6,969 bases of DNA, from positions 1 through 6,969 of the forward strand of contig QKJH01000110.1 of assembly GCA_003250865.1 (NCBI GenBank), given 5' to 3'. Both the position numbers and the translations under genes were made by a program. The stretch is from Alphaproteobacteria bacterium. Lineage in GTDB: Bacteria; Pseudomonadota; Alphaproteobacteria; Micavibrionales; SZUA-601. The notes below the pieces were generated by a model. That model was given only the letters and a program-made list of their open reading frames with translations, searched no databases and had not been told where the DNA came from. Positions 1-5,954 of the stretch are shown piece after piece (position 1 is the stretch's first letter; each line of letters opens with the position of its first letter).

Positions 1-309
1 TCTTCCCCCATTTTTGCTATCAATAAGTGCAGCCAATACTACGCATGCTTCAAGGGTGACATACGAGCACTTTGAGAAGTTGAAGTTTATTACCTTCTTT
101 TTTTCAAGTGCGCTTTCTACTCTTTGTAAGAAGATATTAAATCTTGCTTGGTCTTCTTTAAGACATATATTTCTAGGAACAACAATTGTTTCTATTAAGT
201 ATTTTTTTTGCTTCCTTTGCTTTTGCCTTTTCTGCATATTGCGAATATGTGCGTTTTGCCACTTAACAAGCTGAGCAATCTTATCTTGGCTTGCACTTCC
301 TTTCTGCAT
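1..309 (-). CDS. Partial hypothetical protein with STAS-like segment, C-terminus off the left edge
   Basis: The minus strand is open for 103 codons from the ATG at 309 down to base 1 with no stop, so the gene is cut by the window edge. The start is well supported: TGGAGGAA lies 5 nt before the ATG, and a TTGACA-type promoter lies further upstream. The product begins with a very basic, Q/K/R-rich stretch (about residues 15-37, probably helical). Next comes a beta-strand-like segment (YLIETIVVPRNICL), a helix (about 59-72), and KKVINFNFSKCSYVTLEACVV followed by LAALID. A 'strand - FS - helix rich in A/V/L' pattern of this kind recalls STAS/anti-sigma-antagonist-like folds seen in accessory bacterial proteins. 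That is pattern resemblance only, and no catalytic motif is visible. The gene is visibly AT-richer than lptB and is divergent from it, which suggests horizontal acquisition. Function unknown. An opposite-strand reading frame over 14-274 (Phe/Cys-rich) is its shadow. Confidence 0.72.
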   Translation of the reverse strand, partial: MQKGSASQDKIAQLVKWQNAHIRNMQKRQKQRKQKKYLIETIVVPRNICLKEDQARFNIFLQRVESALEKKKVINFNFSKCSYVTLEACVVLAALIDSKNGGR

Positions 310-312
310 TAA

Positions 313-320
313 TTCCTCCA
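313..320 (-). promoter_or_regulatory. Strong ribosome binding site of the left-edge gene
   Basis: The minus strand reads TGGAGGAA, with GGAGG 5 nt from the ATG at 309. It fixes the start codon and is the main reason for believing the truncated reading frame. Confidence 0.8.
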
Positions 321-351
321 ACAAACGCACAACATGATTATATTGCCTTTT

Positions 352-380
352 ACAATATTAACCCTCAGTAACCATGTCAA
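352..380 (-). promoter_or_regulatory. Sigma-70-type promoter of the left-edge gene
   Basis: On the minus strand a perfect -35 TTGACA (380-375) is followed after exactly 17 nt by TATTGT (357-352, 4/6 match to TATAAT). Transcription would start around 345, giving a leader of about 35 nt that contains the strong SD. A perfect inverted repeat begins 3 nt upstream of the -35 box, so the promoter may be regulated. Confidence 0.6.
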
Positions 381-382
381 CT

Positions 383-400
383 GAACATTATTTAATGTTC
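383..400. promoter_or_regulatory. 18-nt perfect palindrome, candidate operator
   Basis: The 8-nt arms GAACATTA and TAATGTTC are separated by TT and are perfectly complementary. The site sits 2 nt beyond the -35 box of the left-edge gene, in the divergent spacer with lptB. Size and symmetry fit a dimeric helix-turn-helix regulator, or an UP-like/activator position. No regulator can be assigned from the sequence. Confidence 0.5.
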
Positions 401-422
401 CAAACATTTATATCATTCCACT

Positions 423-436
423 AAAATAACTATTTT
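423..436. repeat. AT-only inverted repeat AAAATA-AC-TATTTT
   Basis: A perfect 6+6 nt inverted repeat with a 2-nt centre lies 22 nt from the 383-400 palindrome in the same divergent spacer. It is low in complexity, so chance occurrence is plausible. The rest of 437-540 shows no gene or other feature I can support apart from the short GC palindrome at 518-527. Confidence 0.25.
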
Positions 437-517
437 GAATAAAATCCCAAATACTCTCCCCTTGCTCAAGATGTGAAATTCGACACCACCGCCTGTAAAA
501 CAACGTGTTATATACCA

Positions 518-527
518 CACCGCGGTG
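518..527. repeat. 10-bp GC-rich palindrome CACCGCGGTG upstream of lptB
   Basis: This is a perfect 10-bp palindrome 13 nt upstream of the proposed lptB -35 box. It could be a short operator half-pair, but a 10-bp palindrome alone is weak evidence. Confidence 0.25.
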
Positions 528-540
528 CAGCACTTTCTTA

Positions 541-569
541 TTGCCCTATTAAGGATTTATAAGTATAAT
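541..569 (+). promoter_or_regulatory. lptB promoter giving a leaderless or near-leaderless mRNA
   Basis: TTGCCC (541-546), a 17-nt spacer and a perfect TATAAT (564-569) form a good sigma-70-type promoter. The -10 box ends only 8 nt before the lptB ATG at 578. Transcription should therefore begin at or within about 3 nt of the start codon. Consistent with this, no SD precedes the ATG; the only purine-rich AAGGA (551-555) is 22 nt away. Confidence 0.6.
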
Positions 570-577
570 CTCTCGTT

Positions 578-1363
578 ATGAATAATACGATTGAACTCAA
601 ACGCCCCGTGACAGGCAATAAACCGACGCTTGTTCACTCATCAACCGGACTGGTGGCATCACATCTTGGCAAGCGCTATAAAAAGCGGCCTGTCATCCGT
701 GATGTCAGCATCAAGGTGAATCGCGGCGAAGCGGTTGGTTTGCTGGGGCCGAACGGTGCCGGTAAAACCACCAGTTTCTATATGATTTCAGGACTTATTA
801 TGCCGGATGCCGGTCAGATTATGCTGGACGGCGAAGACATTACCCATTTGCCGATGTACCGCCGCGCCCGTATGGGTATCGGCTATCTGCCGCAAGAAGC
901 CTCGATTTTCCGCGGCCTGACGGTGGAACAGAACATTCTGTCGGTTCTTCAGGTTATTGAAAAAGACTCGACCAAGCGCGAACAGATGCTGGAATCGCTA
1001 TTGGCCGAATTTTCCATCTCCCACTTGCGCTATACCAACGCCCTGGCTTTGTCGGGCGGGGAACGCCGCCGTGTGGAAATCGCCCGTGCATTGGCATCCA
1101 AACCGCACTATATCCTGTTGGATGAGCCTTTGGCCGGTATCGACCCTATTGCCATCAAGGAAATCCGCGAGCTTATCCGCCATTTAAAAAAACGCGGGCT
1201 GGGCGTGCTGATTACCGATCACAATGTGCGTGACACGCTGGACATCGTCGACCGCGGCTATATCCTGTATAGCGGTGAAGTATTGATGGAAGGCAAACCG
1301 AAAGACATCGTCGGAAACGAGGATGTGCGCCGCGTCTATCTGGGCGAAAAATTCACGCTCTGA
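578..1363 (+). CDS. lptB: LptB, ATP-binding protein of the lipopolysaccharide transport system
   Basis: This is the cytoplasmic ATPase of the LptB2FGC complex, which drives lipopolysaccharide extraction from the inner membrane and transport to the outer membrane. All ABC motifs are intact: Walker A GPNGAGKTT (57-65), Q-loop LPQE (Q106), signature LSGGERRR (158-165), Walker B YILLDEP with catalytic E183, D-loop LAGIDP (185-190) and switch His215 in ITDHNVRDT. The IGYLPQEASIFRGLTVEQNI and DTLDIVDRGYILYSGEVLMEG segments are typical of LptB rather than of other ABC ATPases. It has 261 aa, about 20 more than the usual 241, because of an N-terminal extension before the core (core from about residue 25). 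It is followed by rpoN, the conserved order, but lptA and lptC are not upstream, so those partners must be encoded elsewhere. The start at 578 fits the leaderless promoter; no SD supports it. Confidence 0.95.
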   Translation: MNNTIELKRPVTGNKPTLVHSSTGLVASHLGKRYKKRPVIRDVSIKVNRGEAVGLLGPNGAGKTTSFYMISGLIMPDAGQIMLDGEDITHLPMYRRARMGIGYLPQEASIFRGLTVEQNILSVLQVIEKDSTKREQMLESLLAEFSISHLRYTNALALSGGERRRVEIARALASKPHYILLDEPLAGIDPIAIKEIRELIRHLKKRGLGVLITDHNVRDTLDIVDRGYILYSGEVLMEGKPKDIVGNEDVRRVYLGEKFTL

Positions 1364-1432
1364 CCCTTAAAATCCTACAATTTTATGCAAAAATTAGGCC
1401 AGTTTTAACACTTGCCGCCTATGCTTGCGCCT

Positions 1433-3004
1433 ATGAGTGATTATAATACCCCACGCCTTGAGCTACGCCATACCCAGACCCTGACCATGACCCCGCAATT
1501 GCAGCAGGCCATCAAGCTGTTGCAAATGACGAATCTGGAGCTGGGCGAGTATCTGGAGAGCGAAATTTCCATGAATCCGTTTCTGGAAAAGGCGGACGGC
1601 ACCAATGACGGCGATTTTTCCGATAGCAGCAGCTCTGGCAGTGACAGCGGTTCGCATGATTTTGATACGGTCAATCCACCTGACACTGCCAACGCCAATG
1701 ACCGCGGAAAAACAGGCAGACAGGAAGAAGCGCTGGATACCGACTATTCCAACGTATGGAACAATGGCGGCGAAAGCGAAGCCAATTACGAACGGGTCGA
1801 AGCCTCGGAAGTGCATGACACCATGCCCAGTATGGCCGGGGTCGGCGCGGGCGGTAACAGCAAATTTACCGATGCCGAATTTTCGTTGGAAAACCGCCTG
1901 TCCGGCGAAGAAACGCTGATTGAACATATCGAACAACAAATCCATATCGAACTCGACACACCGCAGGAACAATTTATTGCCCTGACCCTAATGGAAGGGT
2001 TGGAGGATACCGGCTATTTCACCGGTGACATTGCCGCCATGGCCAAGCGCCTCAACGCAAAAGAAAAAGACATTCTGGCCGTGTTAAAACAATGCCAGAC
2101 ATTCAGCCCAGCCGGCGTATTTGCCCGCAATTTACAGGAATGTTTACGCATCCAGATTGAAGACCGCGGCGAACTGACACCAAAAATGGCTCTAGTGCTG
2201 GATAATCTCGATTTTGTCGGCCGCCATGATTTGGCCGGTATGGCTAAGGCCTGTAAGCTGAAACCCGATGAGCTGAAGGATGCCTTGGGACTTATCCGTA
2301 CGCTAAATCCCAAACCGGCCTTGGAGTTTGCCCACTTTACCTCGCAAACCGTGGTTCCTGACGTTCTGGTGCGTAAAAATACCGATAAAACCTCGCCCGA
2401 CACGTGGATTGTCGAAATTAACCCCGACACCCTGCCCCGCGCTTTGGTAAACCAGCGCTATATCGCCATGGTTTCCTCGCAAAAGCTCAAAGGCGACGAC
2501 AAAAAATACGTGACCGAGAAAATCAATTCAGCCAATTGGCTGGTACGCGCCATGGATCAGCGGCGCCAGACCATCCTGAAAGTCGGGGCGGAGATTGTTA
2601 AACAGCAGGAAGCCTTTATGAATTACGGTATTGAATATCTGCGCCCGCTGGTCTTACGCGATATTGCCTCGACCATCGACATGCACGAAAGTACCGTATC
2701 GCGTGTGACCACTGGTAAGTATATCAATACACCGCGCGGCGTGTATGAAATGAAATTTTTCTTCTCCAGCGGCGTTGGCGGTGGTGCCGGTTCGATGGAA
2801 TTTGCTGCCGAGGCCGTCAAGGCGCGTATCAAAGACCTAATCGACAAGGAAAACCCCAAGAAAATCCTGTCCGATGACAAGCTGGTCTCTTTGCTGAAGG
2901 ATGAAGGAATCGATATTGCCCGCCGCACGGTGGCCAAATACCGCGAGGCCATGAATATCGGCTCGTCCGTAGAACGCCGCCGCGCCAAGAATATTGCGTC
3001 TTAA
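1433..3004 (+). CDS. rpoN: RNA polymerase sigma-54 factor RpoN
   Basis: This is the alternative sigma factor for -24/-12 promoters, which needs AAA+ activators to open DNA. Region I, the glutamine-rich activator-interacting domain, is clear at about residues 7-52 (PRLELRHTQTLTMTPQLQQ, then AIKLLQM). A long acidic, Ser/Gly/Asn-rich linker (about 54-155) is region II. The core-binding domain follows. The DNA-binding part has a helix-turn-helix (about 408-447, LRDIASTIDMHESTVSRVT...) and the RpoN box ARRTVAKYRE (496-505). I choose the ATG at 1433 (523 aa) because MSDYNTPRLELR brings region I to the terminus, as in homologues. A TTG at 1412 or an ATG at 1421 would add 7 or 4 residues. None of these starts has a convincing SD. 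It follows lptB after 69 nt, so co-transcription is likely. Confidence 0.95.
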   Translation: MSDYNTPRLELRHTQTLTMTPQLQQAIKLLQMTNLELGEYLESEISMNPFLEKADGTNDGDFSDSSSSGSDSGSHDFDTVNPPDTANANDRGKTGRQEEALDTDYSNVWNNGGESEANYERVEASEVHDTMPSMAGVGAGGNSKFTDAEFSLENRLSGEETLIEHIEQQIHIELDTPQEQFIALTLMEGLEDTGYFTGDIAAMAKRLNAKEKDILAVLKQCQTFSPAGVFARNLQECLRIQIEDRGELTPKMALVLDNLDFVGRHDLAGMAKACKLKPDELKDALGLIRTLNPKPALEFAHFTSQTVVPDVLVRKNTDKTSPDTWIVEINPDTLPRALVNQRYIAMVSSQKLKGDDKKYVTEKINSANWLVRAMDQRRQTILKVGAEIVKQQEAFMNYGIEYLRPLVLRDIASTIDMHESTVSRVTTGKYINTPRGVYEMKFFFSSGVGGGAGSMEFAAEAVKARIKDLIDKENPKKILSDDKLVSLLKDEGIDIARRTVAKYREAMNIGSSVERRRAKNIAS

Positions 3005-3046
3005 TACCCTATTTTATTGATTTTTGTGATTTTCCCCGCTGTTTTT

Positions 3047-3066
3047 CCTTGAATTTACCGTCAAGG
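3047..3066 (+). other. Short hairpin after rpoN
   Basis: CCTTGA and TCAAGG form a perfect 6-bp stem with an 8-nt loop, 43 nt after the rpoN stop. No T-tract follows, so this is not a standard intrinsic terminator. It could be a weak 3'-end stabiliser or chance. Confidence 0.3.
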
Positions 3067-3116
3067 TGGGCTATCTCTAGTGTCCAGTTTTTTACGGTTT
3101 GCTAAGGTAAATCCCG

Positions 3117-3122
3117 TATAAT
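3117..3122 (+). promoter_or_regulatory. Perfect -10 box, possible upstream hpf promoter
   Basis: TATAAT is perfect, but no good -35 sits 16-18 nt upstream; the nearest candidate, TTTACG (3091-3096), is at 20 nt. It may be a weak or activator-dependent start in the rpoN-hpf spacer. Confidence 0.25.
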
Positions 3123-3147
3123 GACAGATAGTCGAAACGATGGAGAG

Positions 3148-3176
3148 TTGACGCAATTTTTCCCCGATTCTGTACT
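3148..3176 (+). promoter_or_regulatory. Candidate hpf promoter
   Basis: TTGACG (5/6) is followed after 17 nt by TGTACT (4/6). Transcription would start near 3183, giving a leader of roughly 105 nt to the hpf ATG that contains the inverted repeat at 3199-3242. The motif TGTACTA recurs at 3243-3249. I see no sigma-54 -24/-12 site in this spacer. Confidence 0.4.
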
Positions 3177-3198
3177 ATTTGACCTTTGATAGGCCGTA

Positions 3199-3242
3199 AT
3201 TTCAAACTGACCCGAGAAAATTGGTTCGGTCAGGTTGGAAAT
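3199..3242 (+). promoter_or_regulatory. Imperfect inverted repeat in the hpf leader
   Basis: The core arms CTGACC (3207-3212) and GGTCAG (3228-3233) are perfect. Flanking ATTTC (3199-3203) and GAAAT (3238-3242) extend the stem with a small internal bulge. No U-run follows, so it is not a terminator. It ends 46 nt before the hpf ATG and does not cover the SD. It may be an mRNA leader structure or a protein-binding site. Confidence 0.4.
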
Positions 3243-3288
3243 TGTACTAATGTTTAATAATGAATAACAAAAGAAAAGGTTTATAACC

Positions 3289-3867
3289 ATGCAAATTCAA
3301 GTTCGCGGAAACCATATGGATGTCGGTAATGCTTTTACCCAATATATTGAAGAGCAATTGACCGGCGCCTGTGAAAAATACTTCAGCCACGCCGTCAGTG
3401 CTCAGGTTTCCATGCAACCCGACAGCCACAGCCACTATAAATCCGATATTCTGATTTCGGTTGGTAACGGCATCGTCATGCAAGCCAGCGCCGTTGAAAG
3501 CGAGCCCTACGCCTCGTTCGATGCTTCATTGGAAAAAATCGGCCGTCAACTGCGCAAATACAAAGACCGCTTGCAAGACCACCACACCCGCATGTTGGCT
3601 AATGAAAACCAACCGCTTCCGGCGGCTCAATACGTTATCGAAGCGGAAAAAGATGATGCTGCCCCGACAACAGATGAGCCGGTTATCATTGCTGAAATGC
3701 AAACATCCATCGATACCCTAAGCGTATCCGAAGCCGTAATGCGTATGGATTTGGCCGGCGTCAACGCGATGCTGTTCCGCAACCGTACACATAACGGTTT
3801 GAACATGGTATACCGCCGTAATGACGGTAATATCGGATGGATTGACCCCGAGGGAAATAACAAGTAA
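3289..3867 (+). CDS. hpf: Long-form ribosome hibernation-promoting factor
   Basis: It binds the 30S decoding region in stationary or starved cells. The long form dimerises through its C-terminal domain and joins two 70S ribosomes into 100S dimers. Residues 1-100 form the RaiA/HPF (S30AE) domain, starting MQIQVRGNHMDVGNAFTQYI and containing a basic helix (LEKIGRQLRKYKDRLQDHH). Residues 101-137 are an acidic, Pro/Ala-rich linker. Residues 138-188 are the C-terminal dimerisation domain (DTLSVSEAVMRMDLAGVNAM, then LFRNRTHNGLNMVYRRNDGNIGWIDP). At 192 aa it matches the usual long form of about 190. AAGG lies 9 nt before the ATG. Older annotations call it the sigma-54 modulation protein because it lies next to rpoN, as here. 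A 284-nt spacer after rpoN contains its own promoter candidates. Confidence 0.93.
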   Translation: MQIQVRGNHMDVGNAFTQYIEEQLTGACEKYFSHAVSAQVSMQPDSHSHYKSDILISVGNGIVMQASAVESEPYASFDASLEKIGRQLRKYKDRLQDHHTRMLANENQPLPAAQYVIEAEKDDAAPTTDEPVIIAEMQTSIDTLSVSEAVMRMDLAGVNAMLFRNRTHNGLNMVYRRNDGNIGWIDPEGNNK

Positions 3868-3889
3868 TATACAAAAATATTGCAACGAT

Positions 3890-3925
3890 AAAACGCCTTG
3901 CCATCCCAAAATGTTAAGGCGTTTT
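3890..3925 (+). terminator. Hairpin between hpf and ptsN, possible partial terminator
   Basis: The arms AAAACGCCTT (3890-3899) and AAGGCGTTTT (3916-3925) are a perfect 10-bp inverted repeat with a 16-nt loop. The T-run is only four bases and is part of the stem. This suggests a leaky terminator or processing/stabilising hairpin that would lower ptsN expression relative to hpf. I see no convincing separate ptsN promoter after it. Confidence 0.55.
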
Positions 3926-3964
3926 GTCCGAGTGATAAAGCGTAACAAACCGAGGTGAATTACA

Positions 3965-4417
3965 ATGCTTAAGGCCGATACTGTTCTGTGCGATTTCAAA
4001 GCGGGCAGTAAAAGACAGGCTCTGCAAAAGATTGCAGAAAACCTGGCAAAAGTTACAGGTGGCGACGAGCGCCTTATCTTTGAAAAACTGTTTGAACGTG
4101 AGAAACTGGGCTCTACCGGCATGGGTGACGGCACAGCTATTCCGCATGCCCGTCTGGCCAATATTGACCGGATTTACACCCTGTTTGCCCGTACCGAGCA
4201 ACCGCTGGATTTTGAATCCGTTGACGACCAGCCCGTTGATTTGATTTGTGCCCTTCTTGCTCCGCAAAACGCCGGTGCCGACCATTTGCGTGCTCTGGCT
4301 CGTGTTTCGCGTATCCTACGGGATAAAAGCATGTGCAAAAAAATCCGCGGTGCAAAAAACGACGATGCAATTACCTCGCTTCTGCTGAATTTTGATGCAT
4401 CGGGAGAAGCGGCGTAA
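3965..4417 (+). CDS. ptsN: PtsN, nitrogen-regulatory phosphotransferase EIIA(Ntr)
   Basis: It is the terminal phosphoacceptor of the nitrogen PTS chain (PtsP -> NPr -> PtsN). It does not carry sugar but regulates potassium, nitrogen and stress pathways by binding partner proteins according to its phosphorylation state. The EIIA type-2 domain fills the protein. The phosphorylation site is His61 in GDGTAIPHARL, preceded by the typical LFEREKLGSTGMG segment. Later motifs PVDLICALLAPQNAGADHLRA and LARVSRILRDK are standard for the family. At 150 aa it has full usual length. GAGG lies 9 nt before the ATG (3952-3955). The position after rpoN and hpf is the conserved arrangement that gave the gene its name. 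The terminator at 4446-4471 closes the run. Confidence 0.95.
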   Translation: MLKADTVLCDFKAGSKRQALQKIAENLAKVTGGDERLIFEKLFEREKLGSTGMGDGTAIPHARLANIDRIYTLFARTEQPLDFESVDDQPVDLICALLAPQNAGADHLRALARVSRILRDKSMCKKIRGAKNDDAITSLLLNFDASGEAA

Positions 4418-4445
4418 GCACCAAACCAAACCATATTTGTAAAGA

Positions 4446-4471
4446 GCGCGCCCTAACCCGGCGCGTTTTTT
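4446..4471 (+). terminator. Intrinsic terminator after ptsN
   Basis: CGCGCC (4447-4452) and GGCGCG (4460-4465) form a perfect GC stem with a 7-nt loop, followed directly by six T's (4466-4471). It ends the lptB-rpoN-hpf-ptsN transcription unit and insulates it from the next gene. Confidence 0.85.
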
Positions 4472-4488
4472 ATGCCTACATTAACTCA

Positions 4489-4517
4489 TTGACATAATAA
4501 AACACAAACTCTATAAA
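4489..4517 (+). promoter_or_regulatory. Near-consensus sigma-70 promoter of the clamp-like gene
   Basis: A perfect TTGACA (4489-4494), a 17-nt spacer and TATAAA (4512-4517, 5/6) form the best promoter by eye in the window. It lies just after the ptsN terminator. The predicted start near 4524 gives a leader of about 28 nt. The following GAGG (4542-4545) is 6 nt from the ATG. Confidence 0.7.
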
Positions 4518-4551
4518 AAAGAGGCATTTGATAATTGATACGAGGTAAACC

Positions 4552-5262
4552 ATGCGAACAGTCCTGAAAACCAGAGCTGATTATATCTATAATCTTTCAT
4601 ATCTGACATCAAAGGAAACTCTGGATAAAAAACTGTATCCCACCCTTTGCGGCATTCATGCAGAACCGCACCCTGAAAAAGGGGCATTCATTGTTGCTCA
4701 TAATAAATATGCCATGGGCATCTTTTATGATGAAGCCGCAAAAATTACCCGCCCCATAACAATTCTACCGTCAAAAGATCTTCTTTCTACTTGTAAAACG
4801 GACAGCAATGGCAATGCGTCTTTTTTTGTTCTGGAAGATTTCCTTGAAAATGGAAGAACCGTGTTTGCTGTGTCGTCGTCTTCTGAGACTAATCAATCAT
4901 CTTCATTTAAAATTACACAAGAAGCGTCGGAGGAAATTAAGGGATACACCATTAGTCCCAAGAGCCTTCTGGATAAGTCATACCCAGAATGGATGTCTCC
5001 CTCCAGACTTGGAATTGTTTACGATGCAAATCATGATATTCAGAGTCAAGCAGATAACGTTTCATTAGATATTTCACTGCTCCAACTGTTCAAATTTGGA
5101 AAGAAAGAGCAACATGTAAATATTTTTCCAACCTCCCCTACTGTCTCACGTATTACTTTGGCCGACTATCAAAATTTTGTGGGAGTGCTCTCCGGCATTG
5201 TTTCTGAGAGATATCCCAATCTGAAAAGTCCGGAACGTAAGTGGCTGGACTTGCATTTATAA
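4552..5262 (+). CDS. Compact DNA polymerase III beta-clamp-like protein, function unknown
   Basis: The 236-aa product is not a standard annotated gene, but its layout follows the last two-thirds of a bacterial sliding clamp. LCGIHAEPHPEKGAFIVAHN then KYAMGIFYDE (33-61) lines up with the clamp 'LNGV..E...L..VATDGHRLAV' strand pair. ITRPITILPSKDLL (65-78) resembles 'VIVPRKGVIEL'. SYPEWMSPSR (143-152) resembles 'RFPDYRRVLP'. NVSLDISLLQLFKF (169-182) resembles 'GFNVSYVLDVL'. VNIFPTSPTVSRITL plus NFVGVLSGI (189-216) resembles the terminal 'V.M..T...SSV.I......VVMPM'. The clamp family's DGHR motif is degenerate (HNKY), and at 236 aa it lacks about one of the three clamp domains (usual length about 366 aa). 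The chromosomal dnaN is presumably elsewhere. The gene is AT-richer than its neighbours, has its own strong promoter and sits between conserved genes, suggesting acquired or phage-derived DNA. Assignment is by remembered motif pattern only. Confidence 0.6.
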   Translation: MRTVLKTRADYIYNLSYLTSKETLDKKLYPTLCGIHAEPHPEKGAFIVAHNKYAMGIFYDEAAKITRPITILPSKDLLSTCKTDSNGNASFFVLEDFLENGRTVFAVSSSSETNQSSSFKITQEASEEIKGYTISPKSLLDKSYPEWMSPSRLGIVYDANHDIQSQADNVSLDISLLQLFKFGKKEQHVNIFPTSPTVSRITLADYQNFVGVLSGIVSERYPNLKSPERKWLDLHL

Positions 5263-5937
5263 TTCATATTCCTTGCCGATTTCTGGCAAAATAAACGGCA
5301 TGGATTTCTGAGCAAATAAGTCCAGTGTTGCGGCATGGTCGATTTCAATATAGCCGAACGTATCAAAATGCAAGCCGAATACCTGACCGGCCTTCACCCA
5401 TTGTGCGGCTGTGACCGCTTCGACAGCGCCCATGGTGAAATTATCCCCAATGCACAAAAACGCCGTATCAATCGTATTCATTTCACCGAAGATTTTCATG
5501 TCCATGGTCAGCGCCGTATCACCGGAAACATAGATGCAATCATCGTTGCTAGTGATAATGAAGCCGCCCGGATTACCGCCATAGCTGCCATCCGGCATGG
5601 ATGAAGAATGAACCGCGTTCACATACTGGACGGTGCCGAAGTCAAACTCCCACCGGCCGCCATGATTCATCGGATGTCCTTTGTCATACCCTTGGCTTGC
5701 GAACCAGTTGATAACCTCAAAATTTGACACCAATGTTGCGCCGCTTTGTTGCGCAATCTGCAGCACATCGGCAACATGATCGGCATGACCATGCGTAATC
5801 AGGATATAATCCGGATTAATGGATGCTATATCAATATGTCTGGCTTTCTCATTCCCCGAAATAAAAGGGTCAAATAAAACCGTTTTTCCTTTTAGCTCGA
5901 CTGAAAAACAGGAATGTCCGTAATAGATTGTCTTCAT
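5257..5937 (-). CDS. Metal-dependent hydrolase of the metallo-beta-lactamase fold, UPF0173 (YtkL-like)
   Basis: It opens with MKTIYYGHSCFSVELKGKTV followed by LFDPFISGN, the signature start of the UPF0173 family. Likely metal ligands are H49, H51, D53 and H54 in THGHADH, H110, D140 in SGDT and H190 in GLHFDTF, so the dinuclear zinc-type site looks complete. At 226 aa it has the usual family length. No signal peptide is seen, so it should be cytosolic. The physiological substrate is not established. AAGGA lies 7 nt before the ATG. It begins 17 nt after the DUF1150-type gene and is the last gene of the hsp20 run. Its TAA overlaps the stop of the convergent clamp-like gene by 6 bp, leaving no space for a terminator. 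Confidence 0.9.
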   Translation of the reverse strand: MKTIYYGHSCFSVELKGKTVLFDPFISGNEKARHIDIASINPDYILITHGHADHVADVLQIAQQSGATLVSNFEVINWFASQGYDKGHPMNHGGRWEFDFGTVQYVNAVHSSSMPDGSYGGNPGGFIITSNDDCIYVSGDTALTMDMKIFGEMNTIDTAFLCIGDNFTMGAVEAVTAAQWVKAGQVFGLHFDTFGYIEIDHAATLDLFAQKSMPFILPEIGKEYEL

Positions 5938-5954
5938 AATGAAATCCTTGGTTT

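Noticed and set aside
14..274. Plus-strand 86-codon reading frame rich in Phe and Cys
   Set aside because: No SD, and odd composition. The opposite strand is open across the whole stretch with a strong SD, promoter and plausible protein, so this is its shadow.
1385..1408. Seven-codon upstream open frame before rpoN as a regulatory leader peptide
   Set aside because: No SD, no regulatory residue pattern and no attenuator structure; likely chance.
1463..1972. Long minus-strand open frame (169 codons) inside rpoN
   Set aside because: It lies antisense to the clearly coding, conserved sigma-54 sequence and has no recognisable domain.
3005..3288. Sigma-54 (-24/-12) promoter for hpf
   Set aside because: No GG-N10-GC element with the TGGC/TTGC context is present in the spacer.
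3718..4285. Minus-strand frames antisense to hpf/ptsN
   Set aside because: They overlap well-supported conserved genes and show no family features.
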